A stretch of DNA of 6,421 nt, from assembly GCA_964595365.1 (NCBI GenBank), contig CAZQQC010000146.1, positions 1 to 6,421 of the forward strand, given 5' to 3'. A model generated the notes under the pieces. The model did not search any database. It was not told where the DNA came from and saw only the letters and a program-made list of their open reading frames with translations. Shown piece after piece: positions 1-6,421 of the stretch (position 1 is the stretch's first letter; each line of letters opens with the position of its first letter). A program made the translations under genes and the position numbers. The stretch comes from Fen-1258 sp964595365 (GTDB taxonomy: Bacteria; Bacteroidota; Ignavibacteria; Ignavibacteriales; Melioribacteraceae).

Positions 1-1117
1 CATCGGTATAATGCTCTGCAATGAATGTTTCTTCAGTTATAGAAGATGAGGTTCCTTGTTGCAAACTTTCCGGCTTTGCCCCTTCTGAAGAAGGAATATG
101 CTGTTCAGGTTTTTGCGATTCTTCTTGCAAAGGCATAATGTTCGAATCGCCAGCTAAGTTTCTTTCTTCAACTTTCTCCTCTCCTGAAATATCTTGACGG
201 TTCAGAAAGTCAGATACATCAACTGTCTCAAGTATTTCTCCTGTATGTTCTGCCGAAACACCGGCAACAGGTGTCCCATCTCTGCTCGATACTTCTTCCG
301 AACTACCGGAGAGCAGTTCGGCAAGAAGTGTCTCTGAAGATTTCCCTTCGGAATCAAGAAATACACCGGCAGAATTTTCTTCAACGTGTTCGTGGTTTAC
401 AATGTTTTCAGGTTCGACATTTTCGTTAATATAATCCGAATCCTTAGCCGGAGCTTGTTTTGTCTCTTCATCTAAAGACTGCCCGCCCGGTTCGGAAGTT
501 TCCTCGACAAATGTTGAAAGAATTCCCAAATCTTCTTCCGCCTTTAAATCGAAAGTCTCTTCTCGAGGTTTTTGAAAATCAATATCGGAAGTTAAGCCGG
601 TAAGAACAGTACGGGTTTCTTGTTCGGGCGCAGTATTATCCGGAAATTTATAATAGTCTTCAAATATGTTAAAGTTGGGGATCCGATCCGATTCGGCTAT
701 CAGTTCTTTAGCTCTTTCTTCAATCGATTTCTTCAAAACAGCGAAAGAAGTTTCGGAATTAGGAAGGTCATCTAAGGCTAATGGTAACAAGGGTTTTCCG
801 ACCCCGATACTGAAAACATTGGAATCCAATTCATTAGTATTTTTGGTTTTCTGTTGAACTTCAAAAGTAAGATAGAGATTACGCGAATCATGTGTAAAGT
901 CGACCGAAAGCGGCGTGAAAATTACCGGGCAATTTGAGCCGTACTTTTTATCGATATATTTCAGCTGGAAAAAACCGATACGCGGAACTTTCAGAGTAAT
1001 TCCTTCGTAGAGACTTTCATAAACCTTTTCGGCAAAAATCTCGAATGCTAATTCACTCTGCGAATTGGAAACACCTAAAACTTCGGCTACTTTTTTTTGA
1101 AGGTCTTTTAAATTCAT
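1..1117 (-). CDS. HU-like N-terminal domain protein with long acidic linker (3' end beyond window)
   Basis: The reading frame starts at the ATG at 1117-1115 and stays open for 372 codons to the window edge, so the C-terminus is missing. The start is well fixed: an in-frame stop lies at 1135-1133 and no other start codon lies between. Residues 1-90 look like a divergent HU/IHF-fold domain: an opening MNLKDLQKKVAEVLGVS helix, a second helix with AFEIFAEKVYESLYEG, then the beta turn VPRIGFFQLKY where HU has its GFGTF motif. The usual RNP arm is not present. Residues 101-160 form a second ordered-looking block (VFSIGVGKPLLPL, then a helix SIEERAKELIAESD). From about residue 184 the chain is low in hydrophobics and very acidic, roughly 47 Asp/Glu against 11 Lys/Arg by hand count, so probably disordered. 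There is no signal peptide, so the N-terminus is cytoplasmic. Related Bacteroidota proteins join HU-like domains to a membrane helix and a peptidoglycan-binding SPOR domain; whether this one does cannot be seen. It is the last visible gene of the operon, 25 bases after the barrel gene, with no strong ribosome binding site. Confidence is high for a gene, moderate for the HU fold. Confidence 0.85.
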   Translation of the reverse strand, partial: MNLKDLQKKVAEVLGVSNSQSELAFEIFAEKVYESLYEGITLKVPRIGFFQLKYIDKKYGSNCPVIFTPLSVDFTHDSRNLYLTFEVQQKTKNTNELDSNVFSIGVGKPLLPLALDDLPNSETSFAVLKKSIEERAKELIAESDRIPNFNIFEDYYKFPDNTAPEQETRTVLTGLTSDIDFQKPREETFDLKAEEDLGILSTFVEETSEPGGQSLDEETKQAPAKDSDYINENVEPENIVNHEHVEENSAGVFLDSEGKSSETLLAELLSGSSEEVSSRDGTPVAGVSAEHTGEILETVDVSDFLNRQDISGEEKVEERNLAGDSNIMPLQEESQKPEQHIPSSEGAKPESLQQGTSSSITEETFIAEHYTD

Positions 1118-1142
1118 GCCGACTAATTTTTTTCAAACAAAT

Positions 1143-2732
1143 CTACCATCTGTATTCAATGCCGGCTAAAATGTCAAACGGTTTATTCCGGTATTGTCTC
1201 CAGACAAAGTTACTTCTATTTAGAATGTTTTGAAAGTCCGCAGTGATCTTAAACCCTTTCATTAATTCGTATAAAAACGAAAGAGACCAGTCGTGATAAT
1301 CCTGAAGTCTATTTGTGCTTGCTATGCCGGAATAAACGTTAAATGCCATCTTGTACTTAGCTTTTATTCCTAAACCGAAATTGAAATCGTATCCATATTC
1401 AAGGGTTGAACGAGCTGCCGGTTGGTAAGGAATTTTGCCGCCCGATTGATCTTTTGTATCTTGAATTGTAAGATCGCCCATAAAGTAACCGTAAATGCCG
1501 GTATAATAGTACATATTCAATTTTCCGAAAAATATTTTGGCTTCTGTCAAAAATCTTAAATCAAATTTGCCGTAATTAACCGCATCGCTGAAATAACTAA
1601 AATTTTCGGTTCGGTTGTAACCTCCCGAAAAAGTAATCGTCAAATATCTGTCATTTTCATATTTGAGCATACCGACAAAACTATTTTTCACTTTCTCAAA
1701 TGCATTATCTTTTACACCAAGGTTGTAATACAAATTTCTTCCGATAAGATCCTGCACAGCGTAAAAATTAGCATGAGGTTTATATTCGACATCCAGAGAA
1801 AAATTCCTGTCGATGCGGTATTGCATTGTAACGAACGGCGCAAGGAAATTATCTTTTTCATATGCCGAATAACTAATTCCCGCCGATAACAGAAGTAAAT
1901 TGACAGGAACAATTTTTATGTACCCTTCGGCAGAATAATAATTGTAATTATTGGTTGAGCTCAAATTTCCTTGCAGCATTTGCCTTTTATAGATTCCACT
2001 AAACCCCGCTTTGAAGTTATTCATCTTGACATCGAAAACTGCAAATGGATTTATAACAGTTTCCCGGAATCCGCTTTCATTGAGAGACAATAAGTTAACA
2101 TCGACCCCCGTACTGTAATCAACCCAGCGGTTCAAAGAACTTGAAACTGAAAATTGCCCTGTACCTTTGTTCGATTCGCGCAGTAAAGCCGGCGTAGGCG
2201 AAGCGTAAAATTTGTACGAATTGCGCGAGTACTGAGCAAATACTTTAAAGATAGTGCCCGGCAAAAAATCAGATTTTGTAGAAACGAAAAATTCGTGCGT
2301 CATCGAAATACCGGAAGTATTGAACCCGGAATTGCTTATGTAGTTTCTGATATTAGAACCCCAAGCCCGTGCATTAAACAAATAATTGTCCAACGATTTT
2401 GTTATGCTGAGCTCTCCTACAGGGAAAGAATATCTGCCAAGCTGAATCTTCAAGCTGCCGTTGTAAAATTCATCAATTGTTTTGATATCCGGCTTAAAGA
2501 AAATTGTCTGCGACGAAATAAGCAGCGGCAATTCGCCGGGTGTAAATTGCGGCGTGAAAAAATCTTTCGACAGAGTCGGTATCAATTCCGGCTTTTTTTT
2601 ATAAGCAACCGGGATGTTCATGCTTTGTTTGCCGGTAATTACAAAATCGGGCAGTTCTATTCCCTGCTGATCATTTTGGGCAATGGCAAGATCGGCAAGG
2701 ATTAGTAGTATAAAAACCGCTATTCGCTTCAT
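1143..2732 (-). CDS. Outer-membrane beta-barrel protein, TonB-receptor-like barrel without plug domain
   Basis: This 529-residue protein begins with a signal peptide (MKRIAVFILLILADLAIA, likely cut after Ala18). The mature start carries IELPDFVITG (residues 25-34), which resembles the short conserved stretch near the N-terminus of TonB-dependent receptors. A plug domain of some 120 residues does not follow; from about residue 90 the chain is already alternating, aromatic-rich amphipathic strands separated by polar turns, as in a barrel. Near the end, GGKIPYQPAARSTLEYGYDF (431-450) and the terminal block with FQNILNRSNFVW (500-511) and final IEYRW resemble the last strands of TonB-receptor barrels, whose final residue is usually aromatic. 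The inferred location is the outer membrane; the ligand is unknown. The start codon overlaps the stop of the upstream TPR gene by four bases, so its translation is probably coupled to it. It could be a channel, a barrel partner of the TPR protein, or a reduced TonB-type transporter. Confidence is high for a barrel, low for transport. Confidence 0.88.
   Translation of the reverse strand: MKRIAVFILLILADLAIAQNDQQGIELPDFVITGKQSMNIPVAYKKKPELIPTLSKDFFTPQFTPGELPLLISSQTIFFKPDIKTIDEFYNGSLKIQLGRYSFPVGELSITKSLDNYLFNARAWGSNIRNYISNSGFNTSGISMTHEFFVSTKSDFLPGTIFKVFAQYSRNSYKFYASPTPALLRESNKGTGQFSVSSSLNRWVDYSTGVDVNLLSLNESGFRETVINPFAVFDVKMNNFKAGFSGIYKRQMLQGNLSSTNNYNYYSAEGYIKIVPVNLLLLSAGISYSAYEKDNFLAPFVTMQYRIDRNFSLDVEYKPHANFYAVQDLIGRNLYYNLGVKDNAFEKVKNSFVGMLKYENDRYLTITFSGGYNRTENFSYFSDAVNYGKFDLRFLTEAKIFFGKLNMYYYTGIYGYFMGDLTIQDTKDQSGGKIPYQPAARSTLEYGYDFNFGLGIKAKYKMAFNVYSGIASTNRLQDYHDWSLSFLYELMKGFKITADFQNILNRSNFVWRQYRNKPFDILAGIEYRW
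2729..2732 (-). other. ATGA stop/start overlap between TPR and barrel genes
   Basis: The TGA stop of the TPR gene (2731-2729) shares bases with the ATG of the barrel gene (2732-2730). An AGGAAG sequence lies about 22 bases before the ATG, too far for normal initiation, and only weak purine runs lie closer. The barrel is therefore most likely translated by ribosomes that finish the TPR gene, which would keep the two products in fixed proportion. The overlap is read directly; the coupling is inferred. Confidence 0.8.
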
Positions 2733-5695
2733 AGTAATCTTAATTTTTTTCTTGCTTCCTGTGCAAATTCGCCTGTAGGATGTTTGCTTAATACCGCACT
2801 ATACATATCCCGCGCTTGTTTTCGATCCTTCATCTTAACGTAACAGTCGCCAAGTTTTAGCAATGATTTCGTGTACCATTCGTCGAATGCCGAATAAACT
2901 GAACGAACGCGCACCAGAGCAGTAATTGCCTCGGTAATTTTATTCTGATTAAACAGAACTACACCTGTGTAATACTGCGCCTGCGCGCCGATATCGTCCG
3001 GTCGTCTTTCGGCAACATCGTTAAAATATAAAGCTGCTTTATCAAAATTATTTCTCTGCATCTCTATTAAACCCAGTTCAATTTTTGCCTTTTCCGAAAA
3101 AACATTTCCCTCATAATAATTTACAATTTGTTCAAAAGTGGAATATGCATCGTCTGCTTTGTTGCTTTTTTGCATGCTCGTACCTTCAAGATAAAGCAGT
3201 TCGGGCATACGGCTTGAATTTGGAATTCCAGCAATGGTCGATTGCAGCAATTTTATTGCATTGTCAAATTGATTTCTTGCTGTGTAAATACGGACAAGTT
3301 CCACAACGGCTGAAATTCCAATGTCGGACTTCGGCGAACGCTGCATAACAATTAGAAAATTCTTCAACGCTTCATCATCGTTTTTCATGTTCGATGCACT
3401 TTTGCCGATCCAGTAATACGCAGCCGGTACGTATTTGCTTTCCGGATACTTTAAAACAAAATCCCTGTACGCATTTATTGCCAAATCATATTTTTGAATG
3501 CTGTAATAGAGATCACCTTTCTTGAAAAATATCTGGTCATTGAATGCAGAAGAAGGGCGTTCGGAAATATATTGATCGATAAACGATATTGCTTTTTCAG
3601 GCTGGTTTTGAGCTATGTAACAGTATTGAATTCCATTTACAGCATCAAAAGCATATTGCGAATTCGGAAATTGACGAATAATACTTGCATAATATGCAAT
3701 CGATGAATCATACTGGGCTAAATTAAAATAAGCATCGCCGATGGAGTAGATTACCATGGGGCGCAGCACAGAACGTGGATAGCGGCTCAGCAAATGTTTG
3801 TAACTCGAAATCGCTTCGGTAAAATTGTTCTGCTGGAAAAATATCCAGCCGGTAACGTATTGCGACTGATCGGCATATTTGGAACGCGGAAACTTTTTCT
3901 GCAATTCTTCGAAAGCTTTGACCGCTTCTACTGGTTTATCGGCTTTGTATAAAGACTGAGCATACTGATAATAAGCGTGATCGTTCTCGAGAGACATTTT
4001 TTCACGCGAAAAAATTTCACGGTAAAGTGCGCTGGCTTTATCAAATTTTTTCGTCCCGAAATAACTATCTGCTAATCTCAGTTTTGCATCGGGTGTGCTT
4101 GGGTCGTTTTTATATTTCGTAACAAACTCGTTGAAATAAAAAATGGCATCCGGAAAATTTTTCAGGTTGAAGTAAGTATAAGCTTTTCCGAGTACCATTT
4201 CTTTTCTAAGTTCATCATTAGATGATGAAACCGCACTGTATAATTTAAGTGCTTCCGAATATTTTCCCTGAGCAAAATAGTTTTCCGCCAGGTAAAAATT
4301 TACTTTGTCTGCCTCAAATTCTTTAGCTTGTAGCTTCAATTCTGTCAGATTTAAAATTGCCGAATTATAATCGTCGGAATAGAATTCGGCAACCGCCAAT
4401 CCTAATAGTGCCCTATTTTTCAGATCGGGCTGATCTTCTGTAAGCTTCAGCGCTTCGTTGAAATAGTTTTTTGCATTGTCGTAATCTTTTTTATTTAGTC
4501 TCATTTCACCTAACAAGGTATAAGCTTTTCCGCGCGTTGTCTTGTCGCTGGAAATTGTAGCATTCATCAAAGCTTTTTCTGCATCTGCAGTATCGTTTTG
4601 TTTATACATAACCGACCCCATCCCCAGTTGAGCCCGGGATGCGAGAGGATTATCCGGATACTTAGAAACAAACTCGGCTAAAATTTCGTTCGCCGCTTTG
4701 CTGTCTCCCAAATATCTTTTACATTCACCGCTCCAGTATAAGGACACCACTTTCAAAGAATCGGTTGCGGTATCGGCCAATTCCTTAAATCTTTTATACG
4801 CAGCGTTAAAATCGTTAAGCTGAAAATCGATCCATGCTAAATTGTAATTAATTCTATTCTTATAATTTTCACCATGAACTTGCTGTAAAAGTTCGTTGTA
4901 AACTCCTGCCGCATCCGAGTATTCCTGCAGGCGGATAAATGAATTGGCAAGAAAAACCTTTGCTTCGAACAATCTTTCTTCAGGCAATTTTTTAATAAGA
5001 GCATCACTAAGCTCAAGAATAGCATTATCGTACTGTTTCAAATTAAAATAGCAAATGCCAATACGCATCTGGGATTCAGGCGCCAGGGAACTTTCTTTGT
5101 AGTATGCCAGCAATTCGTCGTAATAGTTTACTGCGCTTGAATAGTTGCCTGTCTTTTCATAAAGTTGCGCTAAAGAATAGTAAGTGTTCGGTAAATATTT
5201 ATTTTTTTCTCTCTGCCCGAGAGCATTTTTAAAATTCTCTTCCGCTTCCAGAAATTTATTTTCCGCAAAGTAGGCTTCACCAATCCAGTAATATGCAGAT
5301 CCTATAAATTGGCTGTTCGGATATTCGACGAAAAGAATCTCCAAACGGTCGCGGCACCTCCTGTAATCTGTTTTTGTATAATAAATAGTGCCCAGCCTGT
5401 ATAAGGCATATTCTCTTAGATTGGAAAATCTAAACTTGCCGATGAAAGATTCAAATGCTTCGGCGGCACCGTCAAGCTGACCAAGGTTCAGCAAGCAATC
5501 GGCTTCGTAATATTTTGCCATAGCAAGTTTTTCTTCGTTCAGGTTATCGCTCGAGATTATGTCTTTGAAGATTAAGTAAGCCGTTCCAAAATCGGAATTT
5601 TTGTATGCATTGAACGCCTGTGCCATACGGTCGGTTGATATCTGAGCAAATATCAAAACTTGAAAACAGAACAAAAGAAAAATCGTTTTTTTCAT
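2729..5695 (-). CDS. Exported tetratricopeptide-repeat (TPR) protein, 988 residues
   Basis: The protein starts with a signal peptide (MKKTIFLLFCFQVLIFA, probable cut after Ala17). Cys10 lies inside the hydrophobic core and is not in a lipobox, so a lipoprotein is unlikely. Essentially the whole mature chain, about residues 23-980, is built of roughly 25 consecutive 33-36-residue helical hairpins with the TPR pattern (small residues at the helix crossings, an aromatic in helix B, then a Pro-containing turn). Many turns read YPxSxY or FPxSxY (residues 124-130, 602-607, 676-681, 749-755), the variant seen in periplasmic TPR proteins such as CpoB/YbgF and BamD. The stretch AYYWIG occurs twice, at 134-139 and 759-764, a sign of internal repeat duplication. 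No enzymatic domain is visible. TPR arrays bind peptides or proteins, so a scaffold or adaptor role in the periplasm is inferred, with the overlapping barrel gene the first candidate partner. It is the first gene of the apparent operon. No strong Shine-Dalgarno precedes the ATG at 5695-5693. Confidence 0.93.
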   Translation of the reverse strand: MKKTIFLLFCFQVLIFAQISTDRMAQAFNAYKNSDFGTAYLIFKDIISSDNLNEEKLAMAKYYEADCLLNLGQLDGAAEAFESFIGKFRFSNLREYALYRLGTIYYTKTDYRRCRDRLEILFVEYPNSQFIGSAYYWIGEAYFAENKFLEAEENFKNALGQREKNKYLPNTYYSLAQLYEKTGNYSSAVNYYDELLAYYKESSLAPESQMRIGICYFNLKQYDNAILELSDALIKKLPEERLFEAKVFLANSFIRLQEYSDAAGVYNELLQQVHGENYKNRINYNLAWIDFQLNDFNAAYKRFKELADTATDSLKVVSLYWSGECKRYLGDSKAANEILAEFVSKYPDNPLASRAQLGMGSVMYKQNDTADAEKALMNATISSDKTTRGKAYTLLGEMRLNKKDYDNAKNYFNEALKLTEDQPDLKNRALLGLAVAEFYSDDYNSAILNLTELKLQAKEFEADKVNFYLAENYFAQGKYSEALKLYSAVSSSNDELRKEMVLGKAYTYFNLKNFPDAIFYFNEFVTKYKNDPSTPDAKLRLADSYFGTKKFDKASALYREIFSREKMSLENDHAYYQYAQSLYKADKPVEAVKAFEELQKKFPRSKYADQSQYVTGWIFFQQNNFTEAISSYKHLLSRYPRSVLRPMVIYSIGDAYFNLAQYDSSIAYYASIIRQFPNSQYAFDAVNGIQYCYIAQNQPEKAISFIDQYISERPSSAFNDQIFFKKGDLYYSIQKYDLAINAYRDFVLKYPESKYVPAAYYWIGKSASNMKNDDEALKNFLIVMQRSPKSDIGISAVVELVRIYTARNQFDNAIKLLQSTIAGIPNSSRMPELLYLEGTSMQKSNKADDAYSTFEQIVNYYEGNVFSEKAKIELGLIEMQRNNFDKAALYFNDVAERRPDDIGAQAQYYTGVVLFNQNKITEAITALVRVRSVYSAFDEWYTKSLLKLGDCYVKMKDRKQARDMYSAVLSKHPTGEFAQEARKKLRLL

Positions 5696-5729
5696 AACAA
5701 GTTAAGCTCTATCGATTTTTTTTAGAATG

Positions 5730-5735
5730 ATTATA
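5730..5735 (-). promoter_or_regulatory. Possible -10 element of the TPR/barrel/HU-like operon
   Basis: On the minus strand a perfect TATAAT lies 34 bases before the TPR start codon, in the 60-base gap between the DUF92 remnant and the gene. This is the right place for an operon promoter with a leader of about 28 bases. There is no convincing -35 hexamer at 16-18 bases upstream, and the Bacteroidota-type TAnnTTTG box is not present either. In AT-rich DNA a TATAAT can occur by chance, so this is only a candidate. Confidence 0.3.
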
Positions 5736-5755
5736 ATTACACTGCCGGAAATATC

Positions 5756-6079
5756 TCACAGTAAATTCACAACATCATTATTAATCAAAACAGTGCAGGT
5801 GTTATGTTTAGTTTCCTTTCCGCAGTGAAGTTTCCTACCGGTGATTTTACCGCAGACCGTACATTTATTTTGCACTTGAATAGCTGCACAAGGAAAACTA
5901 TCGAACAAACTTCCAGATATTCCGGCTATTAATATCAAACGTAAGTATCGATATACTGAAAAATTTATCCGGATAATTTCCGCAGCTAAGTTTTGGACTA
6001 ATGAATTGTTTACTTGCACTGATACACCTGGCAGAGCCGGATTCGTTATGTAGTTAATTTTTTGCAGAAGTATCAGATT
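5756..6079 (-). pseudogene. Decayed C-terminal remnant of a DUF92-family integral membrane protein
   Basis: The open frame from the TGA at 5758-5756 back to an in-frame TAA at 6082-6080 reads like the last 110 residues or so of the DUF92 family (the family of plant VTE6, phytyl-phosphate kinase). Family features in order are: ITNPALPGVS, matching the Gly/Pro-rich turn usually followed by GT(S)GxVS; SLVQNLAAEII, matching the GTLAxxxGA membrane helix; GISGSLFDSF, matching the conserved GxxGSLxDSxxGA; CTVCGK with a later HC (5863-5822), the family's Cys-X2-Cys-Gly and His-Cys; and a final INNDVVNLL, matching the NDxVN terminus. DUF92 proteins are normally 220 residues or more with several membrane helices, and the N-terminal half is absent here. 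The family's SDTWATE motif may survive as SDTSA at 6077-6063, but in another frame and about eight residues too close, as if a small deletion occurred. Only a GTG without a good ribosome site (6019) could start the frame. I infer a pseudogene; the family assignment comes from recalled motifs. Confidence 0.68.
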
Positions 6080-6332
6080 TTATCGTGACTGTCTCAGATA
6101 AATCGATTTATTTTTTGCGAATATAAACAAATACAATTATATCCAAAAGGACGGAAGGACAAATGATTAATTGACGTTACGCAAGGTTTGGGCTTGATAA
6201 ACAAATCTTAGTTGTTTTAGAGAAAATACTCGTTTGATAATTATATTTTTTCATCGTAGATCAAACTTTGCACAAGGTGGGTAATTAATTTAAGGTCGAA
6301 TTACAATTATTTGTATCGTGATTAGTTCTTTG
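6080..6332. other. Intergenic stretch without recognisable gene
   Basis: This AT-rich stretch lies between the tRNA-Leu 3' end and the DUF92 remnant. Neither strand has a frame with coding character; stops are frequent in all frames. There is no stem-loop with a T-run that would serve as a terminator after the tRNA. TATAAT-like strings on the minus strand (for example at 6136-6141) lack a matching -35. It may hold the unrecognisable N-terminal half of the decayed DUF92 gene, given its position and length, but the sequence alone does not show this. Confidence 0.6.
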
Positions 6333-6416
6333 TGCGGAAGGCGGGACTCGAACCCGCACGCCCTAACGGGCACTACCCCCTCAAAGTAGCGTGTATACCA
6401 ATTTCACCACTTCCGC
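6333..6416 (-). tRNA. tRNA-Leu, anticodon GAG
   Basis: The minus strand folds into a complete 84-base class II tRNA. The acceptor stem pairs GCGGAAG with CTTCCGC over seven perfect pairs, followed by the discriminator A. The D-arm stem is GTG/CAC, with a GG in its loop. The anticodon stem CTACT/GGTAG (including one G-T pair) closes the loop TTGAGGG, giving anticodon GAG at 6382-6380, which reads the leucine codons CTC and CTT. The long variable arm with stem GCCC/GGGC is typical of tRNA-Leu, and the T-arm is GCGGG-TTCGAGT-CCCGC. The 3' CCA is not encoded (the genome continues with CAA after the discriminator), so it must be added after transcription. The promoter lies beyond the right edge, as only five bases precede the gene here. 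Confidence 0.97.
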
Positions 6417-6421
6417 AAAAA

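Noticed and set aside
2295..2705. A 136-codon plus-strand open frame inside the barrel gene.
   Set aside because: It is antisense to a gene with a signal peptide and clear barrel pattern. Its translation has no recognisable domain and an erratic composition, so it is a shadow frame.
5737..5765. TTACTG...CAGTGTAA on the minus strand just after the DUF92 stop, considered as a terminator hairpin.
   Set aside because: The arms pair imperfectly over a 14-base AT-rich loop with no run of T afterwards, and the position would block the downstream operon.
6142..6160. Short tandem-like AAGGACGGAAGGAC in the intergenic stretch, considered as a repeat or ribosome binding site.
   Set aside because: The unit is only a few bases and occurs twice, and no start codon or reading frame follows on the plus strand that would use it.
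6180..6254. A short minus-strand frame starting MKKYNYQTSIFSKTTK, which could be read as a worn version of the DUF92 'RNxxQVLANGG' region at about the right distance from the SDTSA trace.
   Set aside because: Only a few positions agree, the frame stops after 25 codons, and no other N-terminal family motif can be found nearby. It is not enough to extend the pseudogene.
6264..6335. Inverted hexamers GCACAA / TTGTGC flanking the intergenic stretch after the tRNA.
   Set aside because: The arms are about 55 bases apart, and one lies partly inside the tRNA acceptor stem. Six-base matches are expected by chance and no T-run follows.
6333..6416. The tRNA-Leu gene as an integration site of a mobile element.
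   Set aside because: No integrase, no direct repeat of the tRNA 3' end and no phage or transposon gene are present in the window.

Overview
The window is AT-rich, and everything recognisable in it lies on the minus strand. It suggests a Gram-negative bacterium of the Bacteroidota/Chlorobiota/Ignavibacteria (FCB) group, and I lean towards Ignavibacteria. The reasons are a secreted protein of about 1000 residues made of TPR units, an outer-membrane barrel gene overlapping it, a large protein with an HU-like N-terminus behind that, and start codons without clear Shine-Dalgarno sequences. The lineage is an inference from style and gene content; the window contains no phylogenetic marker that settles it.

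Layout in the direction of transcription, from high to low coordinates: a complete tRNA-Leu(GAG) gene (6333-6416); a stretch of about 250 bases with no gene (6080-6332); the decayed C-terminal part of a DUF92-family membrane protein gene (5756-6079); a possible promoter (around 5730-5735); a 988-residue exported TPR protein (2729-5695); a 529-residue outer-membrane beta-barrel (1143-2732) whose start overlaps the TPR stop in an ATGA; and, 25 bases further on, the first 372 codons of a protein with an HU-like N-terminal domain followed by a long acidic linker (1-1117). The last gene runs off the left edge of the window.

The three large genes look like one operon. The TPR protein has a signal peptide and should work in the periplasm or at the inner face of the outer membrane. 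The barrel should sit in the outer membrane. The HU-like protein has no N-terminal signal, so its start is cytoplasmic. A reasonable but unproven picture is a cell-envelope complex in which the TPR protein scaffolds or serves the barrel, while the third protein reaches from the nucleoid side towards the envelope. Whether it really spans the inner membrane depends on its C-terminus, which is outside the window.
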